Shown: positions 1 to 6,796 of the stretch, piece after piece
Position numbering within the stretch: the first letter of the stretch is position 1
Layout: each line of letters starts with the position of its first letter
Assembly: GCF_022898935.1 (NCBI RefSeq)
Contig: NZ_JALIRP010000011.1
Span: 1 to 64,000 of the forward strand
Direction: 5' to 3'
Source of the DNA: Paenibacillus mangrovi
GTDB lineage: Bacteria > Bacillota > Bacilli > Paenibacillales > Paenibacillaceae
Length of the DNA stretch: 64,000 bases
The notes under the pieces: model-generated
The model's input: the letters and a program-made list of their open reading frames with translations, nothing else
Told to the model about the DNA's origin: nothing
The model's database searches: none
Position numbers and translations under genes: made by a program

Positions 1-223
1 CGGGATGGACGTACCGCTGGTGCACCAGTTGTTCCGCCAGGAGCATGGCTGGGTAGCTACGTACGGAAGGGATAAGCGCTGAAAGCATCTAAGCGTGAAG
101 CCCCCCTCAAGATGAGATTTCCCAATTAGTAAGACCCCTTGAAGACGACGAGGTAGATAGGTTGGAGGTGGAAGTGCAGCAATGCATGGAGCTGACCAAT
201 ACTAATCGGTCGAGGGCTTATCC
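1..223 (+). rRNA. 23S ribosomal RNA, 3' end (partial)
   Basis: The first ~220 bases match the conserved 3' end of bacterial 23S rRNA, including the sarcin-ricin-distal helices and the terminal segment reading TAATCGGTCGAGGGCTTA. The 5' part lies outside the window. The exact 3' end is estimated from the usual CTTAACC-like terminus. It is followed by an A/T-rich spacer with an inverted repeat (TTTTCGAAG at 231-239 and CTTCGAAAA at 281-289) and then directly by tRNA-Asn; no 5S rRNA follows. Confidence 0.93.
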
Positions 224-230
224 TAAAAGT

Positions 231-289
231 TTTTCGAAGAAAAACTGGCTTCGGAAGCGTTACGCTTTGCATTGGAGCAGCTTCGAAAA
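231..289 (+). other. Inverted repeat in the 23S-tRNA spacer
   Basis: TTTTCGAAG (231-239) and CTTCGAAAA (281-289) form a 9-bp stem around a 41-nt loop. The position just after mature 23S fits an rRNA processing stem or spacer hairpin; there is no U-run, so it is not a typical terminator. Confidence 0.5.
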
Positions 290-357
290 CAAATTCTAAA
301 ACATGCAAATCGTTTCGTATCTAGTTTTCAGGTGATCAAACCTGAATACAATATTGT

Positions 358-433
358 TCCCTGATAGCTCAGTTGGTAGAGCACTCGACTGTTAATCGAG
401 TTGTCACAGGTTCGAGTCCTGTTCGGGGAGCCA
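358..433 (+). tRNA. tRNA-Asn (GTT)
   Basis: Full cloverleaf; acceptor TCCCTGA pairs with TCGGGGA, anticodon loop CTGTTAA, encoded CCA. First tRNA of the array, following the 23S gene directly. Confidence 0.95.
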
Positions 434-437
434 TTAT

Positions 438-529
438 GGAGAGGTGTCCGAGTTGGCCGAAGGAGCACGATTGGAAATCGTGTAGGCGCCAAAAGCGTCT
501 CGAGGGTTCGAATCCCTCTCTCTCCGCCA
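438..529 (+). tRNA. tRNA-Ser (GGA)
   Basis: Class II tRNA with a long variable arm; acceptor GGAGAGG, anticodon loop TTGGAAA, encoded CCA. Confidence 0.95.
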
Positions 530-552
530 TTAATATTCACTTCTTACATTAA

Positions 553-627
553 GGCCCGTTGGTCAAGGGGTTAAGACACCTCCCTTTCACGGAGGTAACA
601 GGGGTTCGAATCCCCTACGGGTCACCA
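553..627 (+). tRNA. tRNA-Glu (TTC)
   Basis: Acceptor GGCCCGT pairs with ACGGGTC; anticodon loop CTTTCAC gives TTC; encoded CCA. Confidence 0.95.
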
Positions 628-648
628 CTATTTAAAACCCATATATAT

Positions 649-724
649 GGAGGCTTAGCTCAGCTGGGAGAGCATCTGCCTTACAAGCAGAGGGTCGGGG
701 GTTCGATCCCCTCAGCCTCCACCA
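649..724 (+). tRNA. tRNA-Val (TAC)
   Basis: Acceptor GGAGGCT pairs with AGCCTCC; anticodon loop CTTACAA; encoded CCA. Confidence 0.95.
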
Positions 725-744
725 TATATACTTTTTATTACTGA

Positions 745-818
<74 letters not shown>

Positions 819-847
819 TTACTTTCTCAAATAGAAAGTGCCTCTGT

Positions 848-924
848 GGAACCGTGGTGTAGAGGCCTAACATGCCTGCCTGTCACGCAGGAGATCGCGG
901 GTTCGAATCCCGTCGGTTCCGCCA
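848..924 (+). tRNA. tRNA-Asp (GTC)
   Basis: Acceptor GGAACCG pairs with CGGTTCC; anticodon loop CTGTCAC; encoded CCA. Its last 18 bases plus 3 downstream bases are repeated exactly 114 bp further on (1021-1041). Confidence 0.95.
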
Positions 925-927
925 TTC
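907..927 (+). repeat. Direct repeat copy 1 (tRNA-Asp 3' end)
   Basis: 21-bp sequence covering the end of the T arm, the acceptor strand and CCA of tRNA-Asp; an identical copy lies at 1021-1041. A repeat of a tRNA 3' end is the usual footprint of site-specific integration. Confidence 0.9.
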
Positions 928-1020
928 ATTTAAAGCTCCAGGGATGAGAATCCGATTATCGGGTTCGTCGGAGCACCAGCTTCGTTAGCACTGCTTCGCA
1001 GTCTCGAACGAAGTGAGAGT
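928..1020 (+). repeat. Short structured insert between the tRNA-Asp 3'-end repeats
   Basis: 93 bp between the two repeat copies. It holds GCTCC (935-939) paired with GGAGC (970-974) and a larger hairpin: CTTCGTT (980-986) with AACGAAG (1007-1013) enclosing ACTGC-TTC-GCAGT (990-1002). There is no open reading frame of note. Could be a small non-autonomous repeat element or the scar of an excised element. Confidence 0.6.
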
Positions 1021-1041
1021 ATCCCGTCGGTTCCGCCATTC
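1021..1041 (+). repeat. Direct repeat copy 2 (tRNA-Asp 3' end duplicate)
   Basis: Exact copy of 907-927, not part of a full tRNA; both copies are followed by a similar T-rich TTTAAA stretch. Confidence 0.9.
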
Positions 1042-1094
1042 TTTTAAAAGCAATTTTTAGTATTTGCACTGATTTGTTATACGTGATATAGTAA

Positions 1095-1170
<76 letters not shown>

Positions 1171-1190
1171 TGAATTATAAATGCATAAAA

Positions 1191-1266
<76 letters not shown>

Positions 1267-1270
1267 TTAT

Positions 1271-1355
1271 GGAGGCTTAGTGAAGTGGCTAAACACGGCA
1301 GACTGTAAATCTGCTCTCTACGAGTTCGGTGGTTCGAATCCATCAGCCTCCACCA
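1271..1355 (+). tRNA. tRNA-Tyr (GTA)
   Basis: Class II tRNA with a long variable arm; anticodon loop CTGTAAA; encoded CCA. Confidence 0.95.
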
Positions 1356-1361
1356 GTATTT

Positions 1362-1435
1362 AGGGGCATAGTTTAAAGGTAGAACAGCGGTCTCCAAAAC
1401 CGTTAGTGTGGGTTCAATTCCTGCTGCCCCTGCCA
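1362..1435 (+). tRNA. tRNA-Trp (CCA)
   Basis: Acceptor AGGGGCA pairs with TGCCCCT; anticodon loop CTCCAAA; encoded CCA. The cognate synthetase gene trpS, with its T-box, lies at 35065. Confidence 0.95.
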
Positions 1436-1468
1436 CATTGTTTTTTGATTTAGTGAAATGTTTGATAT

Positions 1469-1545
1469 GGCGGTCGTGGCGAAGGGGTTAACGCACCGGA
1501 TTGTGGCTCCGGCATTCGGGGGTTCAAGTCCCCTCGATCGCCCCA
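1469..1545 (+). tRNA. tRNA-His (GTG)
   Basis: Genome-encoded G at position -1 (1469) faces C73, the tRNA-His identity pair; acceptor GCGGTCG; anticodon GTG; encoded CCA. Confidence 0.94.
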
Positions 1546-1561
1546 TTTATTATCAAACTGT

Positions 1562-1636
1562 TGGGGATTAGCCAAGCGGTAAGGCAACGGACTTTGACTC
1601 CGTCATGCATAGGTTCGAATCCTATATCCCCAGCCA
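1562..1636 (+). tRNA. tRNA-Gln (TTG)
   Basis: Acceptor TGGGGAT pairs with ATCCCCA; anticodon loop TTTGACT; encoded CCA. Confidence 0.95.
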
Positions 1637-1641
1637 GTTAC

Positions 1642-1716
1642 GCGGACGTGGCTCAGCGGTAGAGCATCGCCTTGCCAAGGCGAGGGTCGCGGGTTCGATT
1701 CCCGTCGTCCGCTCCA
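1642..1716 (+). tRNA. tRNA-Gly (GCC)
   Basis: Acceptor GCGGACG; anticodon loop TTGCCAA; encoded CCA. Confidence 0.95.
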
Positions 1717-1726
1717 AATATTTTAT

Positions 1727-1800
1727 GGCGCCATAGCCAAGTGGTAAGGCACAGCTCTGCAAAAGCTTTATCCCCAGTTCAAATCTGGGTGGCGCCTCCA
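1727..1800 (+). tRNA. tRNA-Cys (GCA)
   Basis: Acceptor GGCGCCA; anticodon loop CTGCAAA; discriminator T; encoded CCA. Confidence 0.95.
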
Positions 1801-1814
1801 TTATAACTAAATAT

Positions 1815-1888
1815 GCGCCCTTAGCTCAGCTGGATAGAGCGTTTGACTACGAATCAAAAGGTCAGGAGTTCGAATCTCTTAGGGCGCG
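1815..1888 (+). tRNA. tRNA-Arg (ACG)
   Basis: Acceptor GCGCCCT pairs with AGGGCGC; anticodon loop CTACGAA, so A34 should be converted to inosine. CCA is not encoded. Confidence 0.94.
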
Positions 1889-1902
1889 TATTATTTTTAC
1901 TT

Positions 1903-1985
1903 GCTGGTGTGGCGGAATGGCAGACGCGGCGGACTCAAAATCCGCTTCCGGCGACGGAGTGGGGGTTCAAGTCCCTTCACCAGCA
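1903..1985 (+). tRNA. tRNA-Leu (CAA)
   Basis: Class II tRNA; acceptor GCTGGTG pairs with CACCAGC; anticodon loop CTCAAAA gives CAA. CCA is not encoded. Last tRNA of the array, eight bases before the terminator. Confidence 0.94.
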
Positions 1986-1992
1986 TTAAATG

Positions 1993-2032
1993 AAAAACTC
2001 TTTATCTGATTATCAGATGAAGAGTTTTTTTT
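1993..2032 (+). terminator. Rho-independent terminator of the tRNA array
   Basis: AAAACTCTT...ATCTGA pairs with TCAGAT...AAGAGTTTT, followed by a run of T. Confidence 0.85.
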
Positions 2033-2187
2033 GCATTATACATACTAATACACATGTTTTATCACATATTCGAATCAGAATAGAAAATTTACACACCGTT
2101 AATGAAAGTAAAAAAATAATGAGCGATATGAAAATAAACATATTGTATAATAATGGAAACATCATCACTGAATGGGGGCTATCCTTC

Positions 2188-3390
2188 ATGAGGAAAACAT
2201 GGCTGCTTGGATTCGGATTTTTCAGTATTAGTATCACTTGGGCCTTATATAATGCGTTCGTACCTTATTTTTTGGATTCATATCTGCAGAAGACATCTTT
2301 GATTGGTTTCATGATGACGATCGATAATTACTTTGCTCTGTTTTTGCAGCCTTGGATTGGTAACCTGAGTGATAAGACAAATACCCGCTTCGGCAAGCGG
2401 ATGCCGTATCTCATGTTGGGGATGCCTCTTGCGGCAATGTTTGTGATTTTGATTCCGTTACATACGAGTTTTATTACCCTCATCTTATTTATGATGCTGA
2501 TGAACCTTTCCATGAGCGTATACAGATCTCCTACCGTTGCATTAATGCCGGATATTACTCCAGACAGCCAACGGACAAAGGCAAACGGGATTATTAACTT
2601 CATGGGCGGTGTGGGAGGCATCTTGGCTTTCGGAGCCGGTTCGATTTTGTATAATGTCAATCCGAGCTTTCCTTTTCTGGCAGCCGCTGCGATCATTTTG
2701 ATTTCCCTATGGATATTAGTACGTTCTATTAAAGAGAAGAGAGATGTCATTGTTTCGGTACCCGTGGAGAAGCAGCCCAAAATCAAGCTGAAGCGTGAGC
2801 TGGACCGTACGACAGTGCTGCTGCTCACGGCGATCTTTTTCTGGTTTGTATCCTACCAAGGGGTGGAGGCTCTCTTTACACTATACGGGAAGCACCACAT
2901 GGGATTAACGGAACAAGCTTCGGCGTTCTCGCTCACATTCTTTTCCCTGTTCTTTGTATTGTTTGCGATTCCAAGCGGCTGGCTCGGCAAGCGGTACGGT
3001 AAAAGGAAAATCATCATCGCCGGCGTCATAGGATTATTCATTGTGTTTGCTGCCATTCCCCTCGCAAAGACGGTACTTATGCTTCGGATCCTGCTGGCGC
3101 TGGGCGGTATGTGTTGGGCTTTGATTAATATCAACTCCTATCCATTTGTCGTCTCCATCGGGAGCGAAACAAGCATCGGCACACGCACAGGGCTGTACTA
3201 TCTGGTCTCCTCATTGGCAGCAATTGCTTCGCCGCCGCTTCTTGGTCTCATCATCGACAACTTCGGATATGGCTCTTTGTTCGTTTATGCTTCCGCCGGC
3301 ATGCTGCTCGCACTTTTATTCATCACGATGGTCAAACATGATGGCAAAAGTGAAGCTGTACAGGAGAAGTCTGTGGAAGCAAGCGTTTAA
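2188..3390 (+). CDS. MFS transporter, SLC45/GPH-like
   Basis: A 400-residue polytopic membrane protein of the major facilitator superfamily. About twelve hydrophobic segments are separated by the charged central loop around residues 190-225 (SIKEKRDV...KLKRELDR). The loop after the second helix reads GNLSDKTNTRFGKRMPY, the D-K-T-x-x-R-x-G-K-R form seen in sugar-transporting SLC45 and glycoside-pentoside-hexuronide families. The start at 2188 is preceded by a GGGGG ribosome site. The reading frame stays open upstream to the tRNA terminator, but that stretch is A/T-rich and unlikely to be coding. Monocistronic, with its own terminator. The substrate is not evident from context. Confidence 0.85.
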   Translation: MRKTWLLGFGFFSISITWALYNAFVPYFLDSYLQKTSLIGFMMTIDNYFALFLQPWIGNLSDKTNTRFGKRMPYLMLGMPLAAMFVILIPLHTSFITLILFMMLMNLSMSVYRSPTVALMPDITPDSQRTKANGIINFMGGVGGILAFGAGSILYNVNPSFPFLAAAAIILISLWILVRSIKEKRDVIVSVPVEKQPKIKLKRELDRTTVLLLTAIFFWFVSYQGVEALFTLYGKHHMGLTEQASAFSLTFFSLFFVLFAIPSGWLGKRYGKRKIIIAGVIGLFIVFAAIPLAKTVLMLRILLALGGMCWALININSYPFVVSIGSETSIGTRTGLYYLVSSLAAIASPPLLGLIIDNFGYGSLFVYASAGMLLALLFITMVKHDGKSEAVQEKSVEASV

Positions 3391-3431
3391 TGGTATCTAG
3401 AAAGCACAGAAGTGGCATAGCAGCAATAAGC

Positions 3432-3465
3432 AGAGCGCCCGGATGACATCCGGCGCTCTTTTTTT
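3432..3465 (+). terminator. Terminator after the MFS gene
   Basis: AGAGCGCC-CGGAT pairs with ATCCG-GCGCTCT, followed by seven T. Confidence 0.9.
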
Positions 3466-3479
3466 GCTAGTTTACAGCA

Positions 3480-3720
3480 AGCCGAACATTTCACTAATCG
3501 CAAAGGAGTGTATTGCGCAGACTTCCTCTAGAGGGGGTTGGTTTCTTGGGAAGTGCATCGATGGACGTTTTACTTGAGAAGAGGAGCGACGATCCCAGTG
3601 TCTCCACAGATGAAGGTTATATCACTCAGAGTAGAGGCATAGGGAATAAATGCAGGATAGCCTTAGGTCCGAAAAGCTCCCCGACTAAGGTCTAGGATGA
3701 AAAACCGTCTGCGGTCTGTT
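3480..3720 (+). ncRNA. Gene-free region, possible structured RNA
   Basis: About 400 bases between the MFS terminator and the envelope-stress operon contain no convincing gene. CGCAGAC (3516-3522) could pair with GTCTGCG about 185 nt downstream. Nested inside are ACTTCC/GGAAGT around a CCTCTAGAGG palindrome (about 3521-3556) and CCTTA-GTC/GAC-TAAGG (about 3661-3693). I do not recognise it as a known riboswitch, 6S, RNase P, tmRNA or SRP RNA. A TTG-initiated frame of 60 codons (3513-3695) crosses it but resembles nothing. It could equally be a decayed gene. Confidence 0.3.
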
Positions 3721-3747
3721 TTGGAAAAAGGCCGAACCACCTAAAAT
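3721..3747 (+). promoter_or_regulatory. Possible promoter of the lia/psp operon
   Basis: TTGGAA (3721-3726) and TAAAAT (3742-3747) with a 15-16 nt spacer, about 42 bases before the first start codon. The spacing is short, as in regulator-dependent promoters. Confidence 0.35.
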
Positions 3748-3788
3748 AAAGACATAAGGTTGATGCAATGAAAGGAAGTGAGAAATAC

Positions 3789-4085
3789 ATGAAAAACCGT
3801 AACAACGGAACAGCCATCGTATTGATTGTAGTTGGGGCTTTGATGCTCTTTGGATTATTCGCCCCGCTATTTGGTAAACTGATGGGTCTGCTCTTCCCGA
3901 TTCTGATGGTTGCCCTTGGTTACTACGGAATCCGCAGAGGTAGAGTGCTGATCGGTACCATTATCCTAGCGTTTGGTGCGTTTTCCCTCCTGGCGAAACT
4001 GTCCTGGTTCATCGCACCGCTGCTCGGAATCGCGTTGGTGATTTTCGGAATCTCCCTTCTGAAGGGAAAGAAAAATTACTACTAA
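3789..4085 (+). CDS. Small LiaI-like membrane protein
   Basis: A 98-residue hydrophobic protein with three to four predicted membrane helices and a basic tail (KGKKNYY). First gene of the envelope-stress operon. The position and hydrophobic hairpin character match LiaI, the membrane partner that docks LiaH/PspA in Bacillus, although sequence similarity in this family is weak. The start at 3789 is preceded by AAAGGAAGTGAG; an upstream ATG at 3768 has no ribosome site. It resembles the N-terminal membrane part of the LiaF-like protein encoded at 6133. Confidence 0.6.
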   Translation: MKNRNNGTAIVLIVVGALMLFGLFAPLFGKLMGLLFPILMVALGYYGIRRGRVLIGTIILAFGAFSLLAKLSWFIAPLLGIALVIFGISLLKGKKNYY

Positions 4086-4134
4086 CATAAATCACATTCT
4101 AGAAGAAAAAACGAATAAGGAGGGACTACACGAG

Positions 4135-4812
4135 ATGAGTGTTTTTCGTCGGGTACGTGATATCACCGCAGCAAATTTAAATGAACGTTTAGAGCAAAGC
4201 CAGGATCCGGTGCGATTAATTGATCAGTTTCTGGCCACTACACGGGACGACATCGTTGAAGCTGAGAAGCTTGTGCAGCAGTCCACAGCACATATGAGAC
4301 AGCTGAAGCAGCAGGCTGACCAGGCTGAAATGATGAAAAACAAACGTGAAGAGCAAGCGCTACTGGCTTTGAAGGCTGGAGAGGATAATCTCGCCAAGCT
4401 GGCTTTGCAGGAAAAGATTATTTATGAAGAAAAGCTGGAACAGTACAGCGAGTTGCTAAATACAACAAGAAATTCTATGGTGGATTTGGAAAACCAGCTG
4501 AATGAGTTGAAGATGGAATACCAAACGGTATATAACAAGCGCCAATACTATGCAGCACGCATGGAGACGCTTCGGCTCCAGCAGCGCATGAACCAGCGGA
4601 TGGAAGGATACGGAAGCGGTCAGGATGTTCCTAAAATGTTCAACCGCCTCGAAGACCGGATCTCCGATTGGGAGTTCGAAGCTCAAAGCCTGCGTGATCT
4701 GCGTCGTATGGGTCAACAATACGTAGATCAGGCCAGTGAAACGGTATCGGGCATTTTGGAAAAGGAACTGGCCCGTTTGAAACAAAAGCTGAACAACAGC
4801 GGAAAGGAGTAA
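4135..4812 (+). CDS. PspA/IM30 family protein (LiaH-like), copy 1
   Basis: A 225-residue, almost entirely alpha-helical coiled-coil protein of the PspA/IM30/LiaH (bacterial ESCRT-III-like) family. The amphipathic N-terminus (MSVFRRVRDITAANLN) is the membrane-binding helix, followed by the typical DPVRLIDQFL segment and long heptad-rich hairpins to about residue 155. Such proteins form large oligomers that patch damaged membranes. The gene has an AAGGAGGG ribosome site and lies 4 nt before pspC. A second paralogue follows pspC at 5288; the two share the architecture but differ in much of the sequence. Confidence 0.88.
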   Translation: MSVFRRVRDITAANLNERLEQSQDPVRLIDQFLATTRDDIVEAEKLVQQSTAHMRQLKQQADQAEMMKNKREEQALLALKAGEDNLAKLALQEKIIYEEKLEQYSELLNTTRNSMVDLENQLNELKMEYQTVYNKRQYYAARMETLRLQQRMNQRMEGYGSGQDVPKMFNRLEDRISDWEFEAQSLRDLRRMGQQYVDQASETVSGILEKELARLKQKLNNSGKE

Positions 4813-4816
4813 TATC

Positions 4817-5284
4817 ATGAGAAAACTCTACCGTTCGCGGCGAGATAAGATGGTAACTGGGCTTTGCGGCGGACTGTCGGAGATGGTGGGCATTGATTCA
4901 ACGCTGCTGCGAATTCTGTTAGTCATCACTGCTTTCTTCAGCTGTGGAACCACGCTGTTCTTCTATTTCGTCGCATCTCTGGTTGTTCCGAAAGAGCCTT
5001 TACCTCCATATAATCCATATGGTCCCGGACCAGGCGGTTATTATGGCGGTCAGCCAGGAAACCACGGCAGTTATTATGGAGGAAACGGCAGCTATAGCGG
5101 CCCATCCTTTGATCCAAGAAGTAAATATAACGACCAATCATTTGGCAGCAGACCTACTGGAGGGTTATCCTCCCAGTCATCCAATCTGGATGCCATGATG
5201 GAAGATATCGAAAAGAAAGCCATGAAGAAAGAGCTTGAAGATCTGAAGAAAAAACTGTCTGATTATGAGAAGGGAGAAGTGTAA
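4817..5284 (+). CDS. PspC domain protein with Gly/Tyr-rich linker and coiled-coil tail
   Basis: 155 residues. The N-terminal PspC domain (residues 1-60) begins RKLYRSRRDKMVTGLCGGL, the family hallmark, followed by a membrane helix (about 33-57). Residues 60-115 form a Pro/Gly/Tyr-rich linker with GYYGG and GSYYGG repeats. The last 35 residues (MMEDIEKKAMKKELEDLKKK) form a charged coiled coil. In proteobacteria PspC is the membrane sensor or partner of PspA; here it is sandwiched between two PspA genes with 3-4 nt gaps, so stoichiometric co-translation and direct interaction are likely. The coiled-coil tail is a plausible PspA-binding element. Confidence 0.85.
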   Translation: MRKLYRSRRDKMVTGLCGGLSEMVGIDSTLLRILLVITAFFSCGTTLFFYFVASLVVPKEPLPPYNPYGPGPGGYYGGQPGNHGSYYGGNGSYSGPSFDPRSKYNDQSFGSRPTGGLSSQSSNLDAMMEDIEKKAMKKELEDLKKKLSDYEKGEV

Positions 5285-5287
5285 AAC

Positions 5288-5998
5288 ATGGGAGTATTTA
5301 AAAGACTGAAAGATATGACGAAGGCATCGGTAAATGATTTGCTGGATAAGGTAGAGGATCCAATTGTAATGCTGAATCAGTATCTACGCGATATGGAGGC
5401 AGAAATTCACGAGGCTGAGGTGACTGTTGCGAAGCAAATGGCCAACGAACGCCGCATGAAACAGCGTGTGGAAGAAGCTGAGAAAATGTCCGTACAGCGT
5501 GAAGCTCAAGCCGAGCTGGCTCTGAAGAACGGACAGGAGGAAGTAGCCCGTAAGCTTCTCGAAGAGAAAATCTACTTCGACCAAAAAATTACCGAATACC
5601 GCGACCTGCATATACAGTCCGAGAACCAAGCCAAAGAGTTGGTACAGCAGCTGCATGAAATGAAAGACGAATTCTACAAAATGCGCAACAAACGCAATGA
5701 ACTGGTGACCCGCGCTCAAATGGCGAAAGCCAAAAAGCAAATGTCCCAAATCAACAGCCTGCACACGATCGAAAGCGGCAGCGCATCCCTTGGATTCCAC
5801 CGTATGGAAGAAAAAATCATGCAAATGGAAGCTGAAGCTGATGTTATGCGAGCCCCTTACCGTCCGACAGCAAGCACAGCAAGTACATTCACAAATCCGG
5901 TAGACGCTGAAAAGCAATTGAAGGTGGAAGAGCAGCTTAACGCTTTGAAAAACAAAATGAACCCTTCAAGCGGCGCTTCCAAAACAACGAAAGAATAA
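5288..5998 (+). CDS. PspA/IM30 family protein, copy 2
   Basis: 236 residues with the PspA/IM30 layout: amphipathic start (MGVFKRLKDMTKASVNDLLD), the EDPIVMLNQYLRDME segment, then long coiled-coil hairpins to about residue 160. It ends in a Pro/Ser/Thr-rich tail (about 188-236) absent from copy 1. This copy is closer to the classical PspA/YtjD type, while copy 1 is more LiaH-like. It is the last effector gene before the attenuator hairpin at 6046-6088. Confidence 0.88.
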   Translation: MGVFKRLKDMTKASVNDLLDKVEDPIVMLNQYLRDMEAEIHEAEVTVAKQMANERRMKQRVEEAEKMSVQREAQAELALKNGQEEVARKLLEEKIYFDQKITEYRDLHIQSENQAKELVQQLHEMKDEFYKMRNKRNELVTRAQMAKAKKQMSQINSLHTIESGSASLGFHRMEEKIMQMEAEADVMRAPYRPTASTASTFTNPVDAEKQLKVEEQLNALKNKMNPSSGASKTTKE

Positions 5999-6045
5999 GT
6001 ATTTACAGCACTGGACAATATGATATGCTATATAGAATGAAAAGA

Positions 6046-6088
6046 GGAAAGCCATACTGGTGTGATACCCGCACCATATGGCTTTTCC
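6046..6088 (+). terminator. Attenuator-like hairpin inside the lia/psp operon
   Basis: GGAAAGCCATA-TGGTG pairs with CACCA-TATGGCTTTTCC, a near-perfect stem of about 16 bp ending in CTTTTCC. It lies in the 134-bp gap between effector and sensor genes and probably lowers read-through into liaF-liaS-liaR. Confidence 0.65.
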
Positions 6089-6132
6089 GACCTTTACTAT
6101 AAACGTGTTCAGACATCACAAGGAGGTGCGGC

Positions 6133-6780
6133 ATGGAAAAAAGAAATCGAATCATTGCGCTTATACTTATCGGCGTGGGCCTGCTCATGCTGGTCGGCAG
6201 GTGGGTCGGCTTCTTTACCATTGTCGCACTCTTGTTTTTGTTGATGGGCATTTATACAATCCGCGAAGGAAAAGTAAAAAGAGGCTACCGCCTGCTCGCC
6301 GTCGGCGCAATTTTGCTGCTGCTAGACCATCTGATGATGGTGCTCGGGATCGCGCTGCTTTCTCTTGGATTCTTTTTTATAAAGGCGAAGAAGGTTCAGC
6401 CGAAGGAAAGCTTTGTACAGAAGCAAAATTTTTCCTCCCATTTTGACTGGGACCAGCAGCCTTGGGTGATGCGCAGCATGAGTGTGTGGCATGTGCTTGG
6501 AGAAGCGGATTTAGATCTGACGCTGGCGATTCCAGAAGATAAACATACCGTGATGATGTTCCAGGGAATTATGGGCGATATGGATCTGAATATTCCGGAA
6601 TATTACGGTGTGGAAATTGAGGCGTTTGTGCTGTTCGGTTCCATTGATTTTCGAGGACACCGGGATAATGGCATGATGAACCGTTTGAGCTGGAAATCAC
6701 CGAATTATGATACCAGTGATCAAAAAGTGAAGTTCATCGTTTCGTATCTTATTGGAGATTTAGACATTAACATATCATAG
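6133..6780 (+). CDS. liaF: LiaF-like cell-envelope stress regulator
   Basis: 215 residues. The N-terminal 85 residues hold about four short membrane helices. The C-terminal domain (about 108-215) has the LiaF/cell-wall-active-antibiotics-response fold signature, a beta-helix-like run with GEADLDLT, GIMGDMDLNIPEYYGVEIEAF and LFGSIDFRG. In Bacillus, LiaF holds the kinase LiaS inactive without stress. The order liaF-liaS-liaR is preserved here with small gaps (16 nt, then overlap). Ribosome site AGGAGGTG. Confidence 0.85.
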   Translation: MEKRNRIIALILIGVGLLMLVGRWVGFFTIVALLFLLMGIYTIREGKVKRGYRLLAVGAILLLLDHLMMVLGIALLSLGFFFIKAKKVQPKESFVQKQNFSSHFDWDQQPWVMRSMSVWHVLGEADLDLTLAIPEDKHTVMMFQGIMGDMDLNIPEYYGVEIEAFVLFGSIDFRGHRDNGMMNRLSWKSPNYDTSDQKVKFIVSYLIGDLDINIS

Positions 6781-6796
6781 AAAAGGGGTTCCCCGC

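Noticed and set aside
1990..2187. 66-residue N-terminal extension of the MFS protein
   Set aside because: It begins inside the tRNA terminator, is A/T-rich and lacks transporter character; ATG 2188 has its own ribosome site.
3513..3695. 60-codon TTG-started frame upstream of the lia/psp operon
   Set aside because: Ribosome site only 4 bases from a TTG, no recognisable sequence, and frame overlaps potential RNA stems; described as a gene-free region instead.
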